64,000 bases of DNA from Bifidobacterium callitrichidarum (GCF_003129905.1 NZ_QFFM01000005.1:62001-126000), one strand, 5' to 3'; positions 49,401 to 57,190 are shown, counted from the stretch's first letter. Notes: generated by a model from the sequence alone, not told the origin. A program made the numbers and translations.

Positions 49401-50144
49401 GGCGCTCAGCGCGACGTGCTGACCGGTGGCCTCGACTGGATCAGGACCAACGATTCCAACTTCACGCTCGCTTCCTCCGATCTGCAACGGGAGCGTGACG
49501 AAGTGCGCGCCACGGCAGCCGATCCGAAATTGTTCCAAGGCAACAAGGTCAACCTGTTCAAAACCAGATTGGCGGAACTCCAGCAGCATCTTGGCGAATT
49601 GGTGGGCGCGGAACGCAAACGGGCGCTGGCGACCGTCACCACCGTGCGTGAATCCCTCACCGGCATCGACTCATACCGTGCCGCCCGAGAGGACGCTCAA
49701 CGGCAGGCTCTGCGCTTGCTGGATGATGCGGCCGTGAAGATCAAGTCTGCGAAGTACATCGCCGACATCCGGCAGACCGCGGACACCGTACGCGGCAGTC
49801 TGTACCTAGCGTTGGTCAACCAGTTGGATGCAGCCAAGGAACAGCCGGAACCGCAGGTGCTGTCTGACGTTCACGATGAACCCGGAAAGCCGGCGGAGTC
49901 TCAGGACTCGCAGAATCCGTCTGCGGGGGAGACGCTGCCCGATGTCGTTACGCCAGCCGAGCCCGGTCCCAAGCATGTCGAGGTGGTACAGGCCGAGTCG
50001 AAGCCGGTCGAGCGCACCATCCGCGTCGCGCCTCCGCGCCCCAAACCGATGCTGCGCACGGAAAACGACGTGGACGAGTTCCTCGACGAATACCGTCGCA
50101 AACTCATGGCTGCCATCCGCGAAGGCAAACGCATTTTACTTTGA
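46404..50144 (+). CDS. brxC: BREX P-loop ATPase BrxC
   Basis: A 1246-residue ATPase of the BrxC/PglY family. The Walker A motif is GFFGSGKSHLLKI at residues 77-84 and following, and a Walker-B-like region is RLIFLVDEVGQFIGSS near 270. The sensor block IVTSQEDIDAVIGD follows. A long helical C-terminal half ends in a proline-rich stretch and the acidic tail DVDEFLDEYRRKLMAAI, as in other BrxC proteins. BrxC works with PglX and PglZ in phage recognition and host methylation. The length is normal for type 1 systems. The start overlaps brxB's stop. Confidence 0.92.
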   Translation: MSDMNESRDSALQFRNIFARNIEDKIDGVIKASDDSNLIDEVNEYVLTNEIQTNLERFLDTYNDPSADYTNGVWISGFFGSGKSHLLKILSHILGDIPKPFLTAGTEPPSRIQVIDIMKAKARDAENHELEGLLDANLRIPATSLLFNIDSKAQKGSKTVLMDAFIRVFDEARGYYGANKYVAKMERDLDANGCLDEFMRQFESIAGKPWSKGRAQAAFSGPKIDKAFAAATGDEIRDILKDYQKQYNPTIADFADDVNDWLQRQDDGRRLIFLVDEVGQFIGSSTDLMLNLQTVTEELFARTNGRVWVIVTSQEDIDAVIGDRSVSQGLDFTKIKGRFAVNLKLSSADAIEVIQKRLLAKNEQGETATEELWQAYRDELDALFTFQGEGGARQFKNLKFGTQEDFIATYPFVNYQFLLFQDAMRGMSAAGFFEGQHRSVGERSLLSTISSALVEHKTDAVGGLIPFSALYDGISGTIQSSVNHRIIEAERELAPDMQKLALPLLKALLLVKQVKDFKANVRNLRILVLGRFGEDLPELERRIQDTLNMLERQNYVHRTGDEYEYLTNDEQAVESEIKNVDIEDRQIRDRLGRIVSEDILGQPLTVEYGQGRQKVKFRYGLTIDNVAQGRTYPITLHIVTPMDDIPLDAKIMRSSGERGELRVILDGDGSNFMNDLTMVERTEKYLRLHANEQGSCKHILDAKRGDLDIMKRELKATVSKALCSAVIAYNGATLDTKARESATGVITEAMHTLIGRLYTNFRLVEGLAYTERDLPAVLADASDSAPSLDGTDSVQTRLDLPAQDVYDYAAGQIHRNLVPTVRDVIAHYENEPYGWPLADTLACLCYLYGTERIRLTIDSNRIPRTDVVKYLTNQKKIESMRVEIPKRYDAAKLRELRNFTNDYLGLTADKLPGDAEDMARVIRDGLREQIRAIEQMKAANGQFEFVAALDEPLERLRTVAAKPEEWILDVFPSAGEDDNTDQLLDDKEDVIDLVRKVLKGAQRDVLTGGLDWIRTNDSNFTLASSDLQRERDEVRATAADPKLFQGNKVNLFKTRLAELQQHLGELVGAERKRALATVTTVRESLTGIDSYRAAREDAQRQALRLLDDAAVKIKSAKYIADIRQTADTVRGSLYLALVNQLDAAKEQPEPQVLSDVHDEPGKPAESQDSQNPSAGETLPDVVTPAEPGPKHVEVVQAESKPVERTIRVAPPRPKPMLRTENDVDEFLDEYRRKLMAAIREGKRILL

Positions 50145-50148
50145 GCCA

Positions 50149-50193
50149 GTTTTTGCGTGGATTTAAAATACGTTTTTAAATCCACGCAAAAAC
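50149..50193. promoter_or_regulatory. Perfect 20-bp stem-loop between brxC and pglX
   Basis: gtttttgcgtggatttaaaa (50149-50168) and its exact complement (50174-50193) enclose the five-base loop tacgt. It begins six bases after the brxC stop and ends 70 bp before pglX. There is no T-run after the stem. It could weaken read-through between brxC and pglX, or stabilise the upstream mRNA. The symmetry would act in both directions. Confidence 0.6.
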
Positions 50194-50263
50194 CGAGGAC
50201 GTGCAATGAACGTATATTTCGGGTCATAGCAGACCGGAATCGAAAAACGATAAGGATGAAGGT

Positions 50264-53200
50264 ATGAACACGGGTAAGTTGCAGGCGTTTGCGGCTGGGG
50301 CGCGCGTGGAGCTGATGAAGGCGGTGCGGGCCAAGTTGGATGCGGCGATGGAACCGGATTCGGCGGCGAGCGTGGACAATCCGCGCGCGTTTGAGAAACT
50401 ACAGGATGAGATTCGTAACAATGGCGGTGGCGAGCAGGGGCGTGCCCGGACCGCGGAACGTCACGCCTACCGTTGGTTCAACCGGATTATCGCCCTGCGG
50501 TACATGGATGCGAACGACTTCACCAGCCCGCATGTGGTGTCCGGCGAGGATGCGGACAATCCGAACGCCTTGCCGGCCATATTGTCGGCGGCCAAGCGTG
50601 GCGAATTCGACGAGGACGTGTTTGGATTAAACGTTGGCGCCAAGACCAAGCTGGTGCCCACGATCACTGCATTGTTGGACGGCAGCAAGACCAGCAACGA
50701 TCCGCAGGGTGAGGCGTATGGATTGCTGCTGCGCACATACTGCGATTACTGGCATAGGTCCCTGCCGTTCATGTTCGATGATGCAGGCGCGGCCGACGAG
50801 ATCTTGATGCCGGCCGACCTGCTCGCCTCAGATTCGGTGTTGCGCAAAGTCGCGGAAGTGATGACCGTGGCCGATTGCGTGGGCGACGAAGGGCAGGGCA
50901 ATGTCGAGATCATCGGCTGGCTGTACCAGTTCTACATTGCCGAACGCAAGGATGAGGTCATGGCCGGCTTCAAGAAGAGCAAGAAGGCCGGCGCTACCGA
51001 AATCCCCGCTGCTACCCAGCTGTTCACCCCCGACTGGATCGTGCGGTATCTGGTCCAAAACACCGTCGGCCGCCTCTGGACCCAATCCCATCCCGAATCC
51101 CAACTTTGGAAGTCTTGGGAGTACTACATCCCAATGGCCCCCTCTGACGAGGGGGCTGTCACCGAAGGTGACTGGGGGAGAGAAGAAAAGAGTCTGAAAA
51201 TCACCACCCCGGAGGAATTGACCGTCTGTGACCCCGCCTGCGGCTCCGGCCACATGCTCACCTACGCCTTCGACCTCCTCTACGACATCTACGACGAAGC
51301 CGGATACTCCGCCAACGAAATCCCTGCTCTGATTTTGCAGCACAACCTCTTCGGCATGGAGATCGACGAACGCGCCGCCAACCTCGCCGCCTTCGCCCTG
51401 ACCATGAAGGCCCGCGGCCGTTATCGCCGTTTCTTCCGCAAGCAGGTCCAGCCCAACATCCAGCGCATCACGCCCGAATACTTCACCGAAACCGAAGTCG
51501 AAGAGCTGAACGAGATGTATGGCGTCACCTTCGACGCCGATACCTGGAACACCTACCAACATGCCGACACCTACGGCTCCCTCATCCAACCTCCAGCAGA
51601 CCTTACAGCATTAGCGGTGTCCTCGGCCCCCTCTGACGAGGGGGCTGTCAGCGAAGCTGACTGGGGGAGAGACCAAGGTTCGCTACTCTTGAGTACTGAT
51701 TTACAGGAACGCTCCAAAGTCGTCCTCAGCCAAACCCGCTACCTCGCCCGCCAATACGCCGCAGTAGTCGCCAACCCGCCCTATATGGGCTCCAACAACA
51801 TGGGCAATGAGCTGAAGCGGTATGTGACGGAGCACTACAAGGACGGCAAGGCAGATCTGTTTGCTGCGTTTATCCTACGTAACCTGCGACTCATACAACC
51901 AAACGCCTTGCTTGGCATGATTACTATGCAAAGCTGGATGTTCCTCTCCTCGTTCGAGGAACTTCGAAAGAACTTGCTTGCAAAGAACTCCATAGAAACG
52001 ATGGCGCATCTCGGGGCTGGCGCGTTCGACAGCATCGGTGGTGAGGTTGTTTCCACCGCAGCATTCACGATCCATAAGGGCCAGGGCAATGGCAAAGGCA
52101 TGTACTTGCGTTTGGCTGACGTGAATGGAGATGACAATCAGTCCAACATGTGTGCCGGTGCTGTGCGGGGCGAGCATAACGATCTCATGTTCACCGTCAA
52201 CCAGCAGGATTTCGCCCAGATTCCCGGCTCGCCGATTGTGTATTGGCTGTCCGATGCCATGCGAAAGACATTCACGATGGGTAAACCATTGGAAGAAGTC
52301 GCGAAACCGCGTCAAGGTTTGGCTACGGCTGACAACAATCGCTTCATCCGTGAATGGTGGGAGGTTGCTCATTCGCGCAGTTCGTTTGATTGCAAATCAC
52401 ATGAGGAAGCGGTAGCGAATGGCAAACGTTGGTTCTGTCATCTCAACGGAGGCGAGTTCCGTAAGTGGTACGGGAACCAAGAGTTCGTAGTCAACTGGGA
52501 AAGTGACGGTGCTGAAATTAGAAATTTCGGCATGGAAGATGGCAGAAGGCCGCGTTCTAGGGCGCAAAACACTGATTATTATTTCAAATCGTCTGTGTCT
52601 TGGTCGAGAATCGGTTCCGGACAGGTGGCTTTTAGATTAGTTCCACGAGGATTCCTATTCTCCGATACGGCTCCTTCCATTTTTGCAATGCCAGAAACCT
52701 TGAATGGTTTGATTGCATTTAGCAATTCTTCTGTGGCTATGGCCATGCTTGCAGCAATCGCCCCTACTTTGCACTTCGAAGTCGGTCAGATTGCCTCGTT
52801 GTCCATCATAGATGGGCTTGAAAATCTGAATGATGGTAATGTCGAGTCCTTGGTTTCAACTTCTAAAATTGATTGGGATTCCTGCGAAACCTCGTGGGGG
52901 TTCTCTGAGCTGGATATTCCGAGCGGCTTAGATAATGCTGTGCTATCCAGCGGCGTTCCTGCTTATATTGCCCGCTGTAAAACCATCGCCGAGAAACAGC
53001 GTCAGTGCGAGATCAAGAACAACGAGCTGGTTGCGGACGCCTATAACGTGCGTGACGAAGTGCCGTGCGATGTGCCGATCGAGCGTGTCTCGCTGAAGCG
53101 CAATCCGGCGTTCGCATACCCGAAGAACACGCCCGTCGAACGTGACGAACTCATGACCAAAGACATCGTCAAGGAGATTATCTCCTACGCGGTAGGCTGC

Positions 53201-53914
53201 ATGTTCGGCCGCTACTCGCTCGACAAGCCGGGGCTGATTCTCGCGTCCCAAGGCGAAACCATCGACGACTACCACGCGCAAGTCCCGAACCCCTCGTTCG
53301 AGCCGGATGCGGACAACGTCATCCCCATCACCGACGACGAATGGTTCGAGGACGACATCGTCACCCGCTTCCGCGACTTCCTGAGCGTGGCGTGTGGCGA
53401 ACAGCATCTGAACGAGAACATCGCTTACATCGAGCAGGTGCTCGGCAAGCCGCTGCGCAAGTACTTTGCCACGGATTTCTACGACGATCATGTCAGCATG
53501 TACAAGAACCGTCCGATCTACTGGATGTACTCCAGCCGCACCGACAAGAAGGGCGCGTTCAAGGCGCTCGTCTACTTGCACCGGTACACGCCCGTTACCA
53601 CGAACACGGTCCTGAAGTACCTGCGCGAGTTCACCGCCAAGCTCAACGCACAATCCGAGGCCCTGCTCACCTCCGGCAAGCCCGCCGAAGTGCGCAAGGG
53701 TGAGAAGTTGCGCGTATCCATCAAGGAGTGCACCGACTACGAGCGCGATGTGCTCTACCCACTAGCCACCCGCAACCTCCCCATCGACCTCGATGACGGC
53801 GTCCTCGTCAACTACCTCCGCCTAGGCCCCGCCCTCCGCACCATCAAACCCATCGAAGCCAAACGCCAAACCGTCCAATCCTGGACCTGGCCCACTCACC
53901 CATTAGAGGACTGA
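50264..53914 (+). CDS. pglX: BREX adenine-specific DNA methyltransferase PglX
   Basis: A 1216-residue enzyme that methylates host DNA at a specific site and is needed for phage exclusion. SAM motif I is DPACGSGHML (Asp323) and the catalytic motif IV is NPPYMG (Asn504), the N6-adenine form. A target-recognition region of roughly residues 690-900 precedes a conserved C-terminus (YALGCMFGRYSLDKPGL-like, then FEDDIVTRFRDFLSVACG). Two 15-residue peptides, APSDEGAVTEGDWGR (292-306) and APSDEGAVSEADWGR (455-469), are encoded by palindromic repeats inserted in frame. They lie just before motif I and motif IV. The recognition-region DNA looks less GC-rich than its surroundings. The next gene starts one base after the stop. 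Confidence 0.92.
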   Translation: MNTGKLQAFAAGARVELMKAVRAKLDAAMEPDSAASVDNPRAFEKLQDEIRNNGGGEQGRARTAERHAYRWFNRIIALRYMDANDFTSPHVVSGEDADNPNALPAILSAAKRGEFDEDVFGLNVGAKTKLVPTITALLDGSKTSNDPQGEAYGLLLRTYCDYWHRSLPFMFDDAGAADEILMPADLLASDSVLRKVAEVMTVADCVGDEGQGNVEIIGWLYQFYIAERKDEVMAGFKKSKKAGATEIPAATQLFTPDWIVRYLVQNTVGRLWTQSHPESQLWKSWEYYIPMAPSDEGAVTEGDWGREEKSLKITTPEELTVCDPACGSGHMLTYAFDLLYDIYDEAGYSANEIPALILQHNLFGMEIDERAANLAAFALTMKARGRYRRFFRKQVQPNIQRITPEYFTETEVEELNEMYGVTFDADTWNTYQHADTYGSLIQPPADLTALAVSSAPSDEGAVSEADWGRDQGSLLLSTDLQERSKVVLSQTRYLARQYAAVVANPPYMGSNNMGNELKRYVTEHYKDGKADLFAAFILRNLRLIQPNALLGMITMQSWMFLSSFEELRKNLLAKNSIETMAHLGAGAFDSIGGEVVSTAAFTIHKGQGNGKGMYLRLADVNGDDNQSNMCAGAVRGEHNDLMFTVNQQDFAQIPGSPIVYWLSDAMRKTFTMGKPLEEVAKPRQGLATADNNRFIREWWEVAHSRSSFDCKSHEEAVANGKRWFCHLNGGEFRKWYGNQEFVVNWESDGAEIRNFGMEDGRRPRSRAQNTDYYFKSSVSWSRIGSGQVAFRLVPRGFLFSDTAPSIFAMPETLNGLIAFSNSSVAMAMLAAIAPTLHFEVGQIASLSIIDGLENLNDGNVESLVSTSKIDWDSCETSWGFSELDIPSGLDNAVLSSGVPAYIARCKTIAEKQRQCEIKNNELVADAYNVRDEVPCDVPIERVSLKRNPAFAYPKNTPVERDELMTKDIVKEIISYAVGCMFGRYSLDKPGLILASQGETIDDYHAQVPNPSFEPDADNVIPITDDEWFEDDIVTRFRDFLSVACGEQHLNENIAYIEQVLGKPLRKYFATDFYDDHVSMYKNRPIYWMYSSRTDKKGAFKALVYLHRYTPVTTNTVLKYLREFTAKLNAQSEALLTSGKPAEVRKGEKLRVSIKECTDYERDVLYPLATRNLPIDLDDGVLVNYLRLGPALRTIKPIEAKRQTVQSWTWPTHPLED
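51136..51181 (+). repeat. Double-hairpin repeat inside pglX, copy 1
   Basis: Structure: ccccctc-tgac-gaggggg, then gtcacc-gaa-ggtgac, then tgggggaga. It is translated in frame as APSDEGAVTEGDWGR. Intergenic relatives at 34005 and 37535 carry TGA where this copy has TGG, so this version is free of stops in the pglX frame. Confidence 0.85.
51625..51670 (+). repeat. Double-hairpin repeat inside pglX, copy 2
   Basis: Identical to copy 1 at 44 of 46 positions. Both differences are in the second stem, which changes from gtcacc/ggtgac to gtcagc/gctgac, a paired change that keeps the hairpin. It is in the same reading phase and gives APSDEGAVSEADWGR. Confidence 0.85.
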
Positions 53915-53915
53915 A

Positions 53916-55289
53916 ATGTCTGACGAATTGCCGCAATTGAATGAACCTTTAACTGGATACATTGTTCTGGACAATAGTCCTGAACGGGAAATACCTGCGG
54001 TTCTTCGCGATACAGGAGAACGAATTGAACTTATGATTCCGTTTAAGGATATTCGAACCATACCTGGGAATTGGTTCGTGTCCTCTTGGCTGGGCGATGA
54101 GGGAGGCCTAGTTGTCGGTTCGCAAGTTCCGGATTCCATACCGCATGAACTATTGTTTGTTTGTAATGCGCGCAGCTTTACGCTTGTGGGATGCCGCGGA
54201 TCGGGCATGACTATGTCCATGGGATTAGGTCCTGGCACTGGAACGGTCGTCCCCACATACATGGTTTGCGGCGGACGGCATAGCCATTATGCAGAGATCA
54301 ATGGTCTTAGAACACAATGCTTGGATTTAATTCGTTGGTTCGATTTACCTTCAACGTCATTAATCATGAAGCAAGATGAGGTGGGGAGATGTGACAATGT
54401 CAATGTTTGCTCTACTAAAATCCCGCCTCTTAGTGTTGATGAACGGGTAGGTTTAGTTATTCGTCCAGTTTTTGAAGTATCGGAATCAAGTAGAACCGAT
54501 TCGATTATTTCACATGAGTCGGTGCTGATTGAGACGAAGATGGAACATGTAGCGAGTTGGGAAGAGCATCTGTCTATTCATCGTGCCATCAAGGACCTTA
54601 TATCGATATCGGATTGGAATTCACGAGAATTCACTGATATGACAGCGATGCGATCAGACGACCCGAAACTGATTGTAGAGGGTAAGGTGATGCAAGATAA
54701 ATGGTCCTCTGTAGTTTCTTACTATCCTCTTGTGCAAAGAAATAATGCTGCTAATTTTCAAGATACTTTTCTTTTTTCATATCAAGATATGGGTGTCGCG
54801 GGAATTAATAAGTGGATTACCCTACGTGAGAATTGTAGGAAAGGTACGGCACTGATATCCTACCTTGCTCGAGATCATAAGCATCTGGCATTGGAAACCT
54901 TGTCTATGCTTACTGGCACTGCCCTTGAATGTGTTGGTTGGTATATAGTTCAATCCGAACATCAGGAGAATCGAATAAAAAAGCGTTCTGATAAAGAACA
55001 GCCAAAAACATATAAAGATATGTTGGATGCAGTTGCAGAGAAACTTGGTGTTGATTTCCCATTTAAAAGTAGTGATGCATGGGCAAATAGTATGAAAAAT
55101 ACTTATATAAGTAGTAAACATGTTGATGCAGGCAATGTTGATTTTCAAACTATGTATCAGGCAACGATGCAAAGTTTGGTTATATTAAGAATGTGGCTAG
55201 GTGCTCAGATTGGCGTAAATATAGCTATTATGCGGCAAAGACTTTATCAAGATGGAATAGGGAAAAATATTCGGAACATGCTTGCTTAA
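53916..55289 (+). CDS. Putative ApeA/HEPN-like abortive-infection protein in the BREX operon
   Basis: A 457-residue protein whose DNA is visibly AT-rich, especially 54,700-55,290, unlike its neighbours. The N-terminal beta-rich part starts TGYIVLDNSPEREIPAVLRD, resembling the opening of ApeA N-terminal domains (G..WLP....VPGTL). The C-terminal helical part contains LALETLSMLTGTALECVGWY, like the first HEPN helix of such proteins, and AWANSMKNTYISSKHVDAGN. There the HEPN ribonuclease motif RNxxxxH would lie, but Arg is replaced by Lys394 (KN...KH402). ApeA proteins cause abortive infection. The match is my reading of patterns, not a search. It starts one base after pglX stops, so expression is coupled. 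Confidence 0.5.
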   Translation: MSDELPQLNEPLTGYIVLDNSPEREIPAVLRDTGERIELMIPFKDIRTIPGNWFVSSWLGDEGGLVVGSQVPDSIPHELLFVCNARSFTLVGCRGSGMTMSMGLGPGTGTVVPTYMVCGGRHSHYAEINGLRTQCLDLIRWFDLPSTSLIMKQDEVGRCDNVNVCSTKIPPLSVDERVGLVIRPVFEVSESSRTDSIISHESVLIETKMEHVASWEEHLSIHRAIKDLISISDWNSREFTDMTAMRSDDPKLIVEGKVMQDKWSSVVSYYPLVQRNNAANFQDTFLFSYQDMGVAGINKWITLRENCRKGTALISYLARDHKHLALETLSMLTGTALECVGWYIVQSEHQENRIKKRSDKEQPKTYKDMLDAVAEKLGVDFPFKSSDAWANSMKNTYISSKHVDAGNVDFQTMYQATMQSLVILRMWLGAQIGVNIAIMRQRLYQDGIGKNIRNMLA

Positions 55290-55319
55290 TCACTTGCATA
55301 TAGAAAGGTGGGCCGGTTA

Positions 55320-55760
55320 ATGGACTATTTGTCTGGTGAATCCAAGAACGTTGAGTATAAGGTGACGTTGCCGGATCGGAGCGTCAAGTATGTGAAGACG
55401 GCGGTGGCGTTTGCCAATGGCGAGGTGGGCGCATCATTTTCGGCATCGAGGGCCAGACGCTGAACGTGGTTGGCGTGCCGGACGATCAGGTGTTCACCAT
55501 CATGGACGCCATCGCCGACAGCTGCGAACCGCTCATCATTCCGGACATCTCCATGCGCGACATTGGCGACGGCCTTCTCCTACATGCGTCAAGCAAGCAC
55601 AGGGGACGTTAGTGACCTACTGGGTGTGCAATCGCGGCGAGCAAGAGAAGTATTGTCCGAGCTGGTGACTTTAGGACTGCTGCAACGCATCGGTGCTGCG
55701 CGCTTCACTCGTTATGTACTGGTTGCCGATGCGGACGCTGTGAGCGAGAATCGGCATTAA
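55320..55760 (+). pseudogene. AlbA_2 (Schlafen-like) DNA-binding protein, frameshifted and internally deleted
   Basis: ATG 55320 follows AGAAAGGTGGG and begins MDYLSGESKNVEYKVTLPDR, a typical AlbA_2 start, to VAFANGE. One G is missing near 55421-55428; correcting it gives GRIIFGIEGQTLNVVGVPDD and IADSCEPLIIPDISMRDIGD. The text then jumps, at about 55570, to AFSYMRQASTGDVSDLLGVQ and SRRAREVLSELVTLGLLQRI, the winged helix normally found at the far C-terminus of these roughly 400-residue proteins. The middle of the gene is deleted. The intact ancestor was probably an accessory gene of the island. Confidence 0.7.
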
Positions 55761-55763
55761 AAT

Positions 55764-55865
55764 GTGTCGACTATGCTTGACGCATTTGGAGAAAAGACAA
55801 TATGGTTTCGACTATACTGGAAACTATCGGTGGATTCATCCTTATGTGTCGAGTATGATCGAAAC
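55764..55865. promoter_or_regulatory. Three 20-bp imperfect palindromes at exact 41-bp spacing
   Basis: gtgtcgactatgcttgacgc (55764), gtttcgactatactggaaac (55805) and gtgtcgagtatgatcgaaac (55846) share gt.tcga.tat..t.ga..c. Starts are 41 bp apart each time, about four DNA turns, so all three face the same side of the helix. Each has inverted-repeat ends and a -10-like centre. The array fills the gap before the ATPase gene at 55895. Confidence 0.65.
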
Positions 55866-55894
55866 ATGAGGATGTTGTTCCGCAAGCGTTGCAC

Positions 55895-57190
55895 ATGAAA
55901 GACGGTGATGCCAAAGTGGTCAGAACGTTATATGCTCGTCCGCGATATCAGATGCTGCTTGAACGATACCGGGACATTGACCAAATCAAAGTGTTGCGTG
56001 GTGTGCGTCGTTGCGGAAAATCCGCAATCCTGACGATGTTCATGCGTCGCCTTATGGCTGATGGCGTTCCGGCAAAGAATATCTTTTACAAACGATTCGA
56101 TGAATTCGGCATGCCCGCTATGCAGACGGCAGATGATCTCACCAGGGAACTTTCCGATGCGATGGATGCGCGCGATCCGCAGACCATGTTCTATGTGTTC
56201 CTTGACGAGATTCAGGAAGTTTCTGGCTGGGAACACGTAGTCCGTGGACTCCATACCAAAGACGGTGTGGACGTGACGGTTACCGGGTCCAATGCCCATT
56301 TCCTTTCCTCCGATCTGGCCACGTTGCTTGCAGGACGATATATTCCAATCGACGTATTCCCGCTATCGTTCCAAGAGTATTTGGAGTTTCGCAAGGAGTC
56401 CGGTGCCGCGTATGGAAGCGTGGACGAGGCATTCTCCGCGTATCTGCGTTTCGGAGGCATGCCGGGGCTATTCTCACTGAAGGAGCAGGACGAAGACGAT
56501 ATCGCCCGCGAACTTTCAGCGGTATTCGACACGGTCATTCTCAATGATGTGGCCAAGCGCCTTGGCATTCGTGACCTGCCATTGCTGGAGCGACTCGTCA
56601 CCTACCTGTTTTCCACATCCGGGAATCTCTTCTCAACTCGCAAGGTCGTCGGTGCGCTGAAAAGTGGTGGCTATCGTGTCTCGCAGGACACCATCGAAAA
56701 TTACATCGATGCGCTTGAACGCGCTTACATTCTCAACGGTCTTTGCCAGAGTGGGCTCAAGGGTAAGGAACTGCTGAACCCGTTGCGTAAGTTCTATCCG
56801 GTGGATACCGGGTTACGTAATCTGACCACTAATTTTTCCGTCGAGGATCTCGGATTTCAGTTGGAAAATGTCGTCGCCAATGAGTTGCTGCGTCGGGGTA
56901 ATCAGGTATCGATCGGTGCGGTGCCGATGGAGACTTCAGGTACATCCGAAATTGATTTTGTCGCTGTCAATCATCAGCGTCGCGCCTATTATCAGGTCAC
57001 GCAAAGTCTGATTGACGAGAAGGTCTTTGAGCGAGAAATAGCCCCGCTGCGTGCGGTGGGGGATTCTTTCCCCAAGTTCATCCTCACGTACGATCATGCG
57101 CGTGGCGGCATTACTTCAGACGGCATCCATATCGTATCTGTCATGGATTGGCTGCAGATCAACGACACGGAAAGAAAGGATTTCGTATGA
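55895..57190 (+). CDS. AAA ATPase with DUF4143 domain, BREX accessory
   Basis: A 431-residue protein of the AAA_14/DUF4143 group. Walker A is GVRRCGKSAILTMFM near residue 38, Walker B is TMFYVFLDEIQEVSGWEHVV, and the sensor region is DVTVTGSNAHFLSSDLATLL with the arginine-rich GRYIPIDVFPLSFQEYLEF. The C-terminal nuclease-like DUF4143 part contains DTGLRNLTTNF and the Glu/Asp-x-Lys-like block GTSEIDFVAVNHQRRAYYQV. The start is ATG 55895 or TTG 55889, neither with a clear ribosome site. A ten-codon frame (55866-55898) ends in an ATGA overlap and may couple translation. The gene overlaps pglZ by four bases, placing it firmly in the operon. Confidence 0.82.
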   Translation: MKDGDAKVVRTLYARPRYQMLLERYRDIDQIKVLRGVRRCGKSAILTMFMRRLMADGVPAKNIFYKRFDEFGMPAMQTADDLTRELSDAMDARDPQTMFYVFLDEIQEVSGWEHVVRGLHTKDGVDVTVTGSNAHFLSSDLATLLAGRYIPIDVFPLSFQEYLEFRKESGAAYGSVDEAFSAYLRFGGMPGLFSLKEQDEDDIARELSAVFDTVILNDVAKRLGIRDLPLLERLVTYLFSTSGNLFSTRKVVGALKSGGYRVSQDTIENYIDALERAYILNGLCQSGLKGKELLNPLRKFYPVDTGLRNLTTNFSVEDLGFQLENVVANELLRRGNQVSIGAVPMETSGTSEIDFVAVNHQRRAYYQVTQSLIDEKVFEREIAPLRAVGDSFPKFILTYDHARGGITSDGIHIVSVMDWLQINDTERKDFV

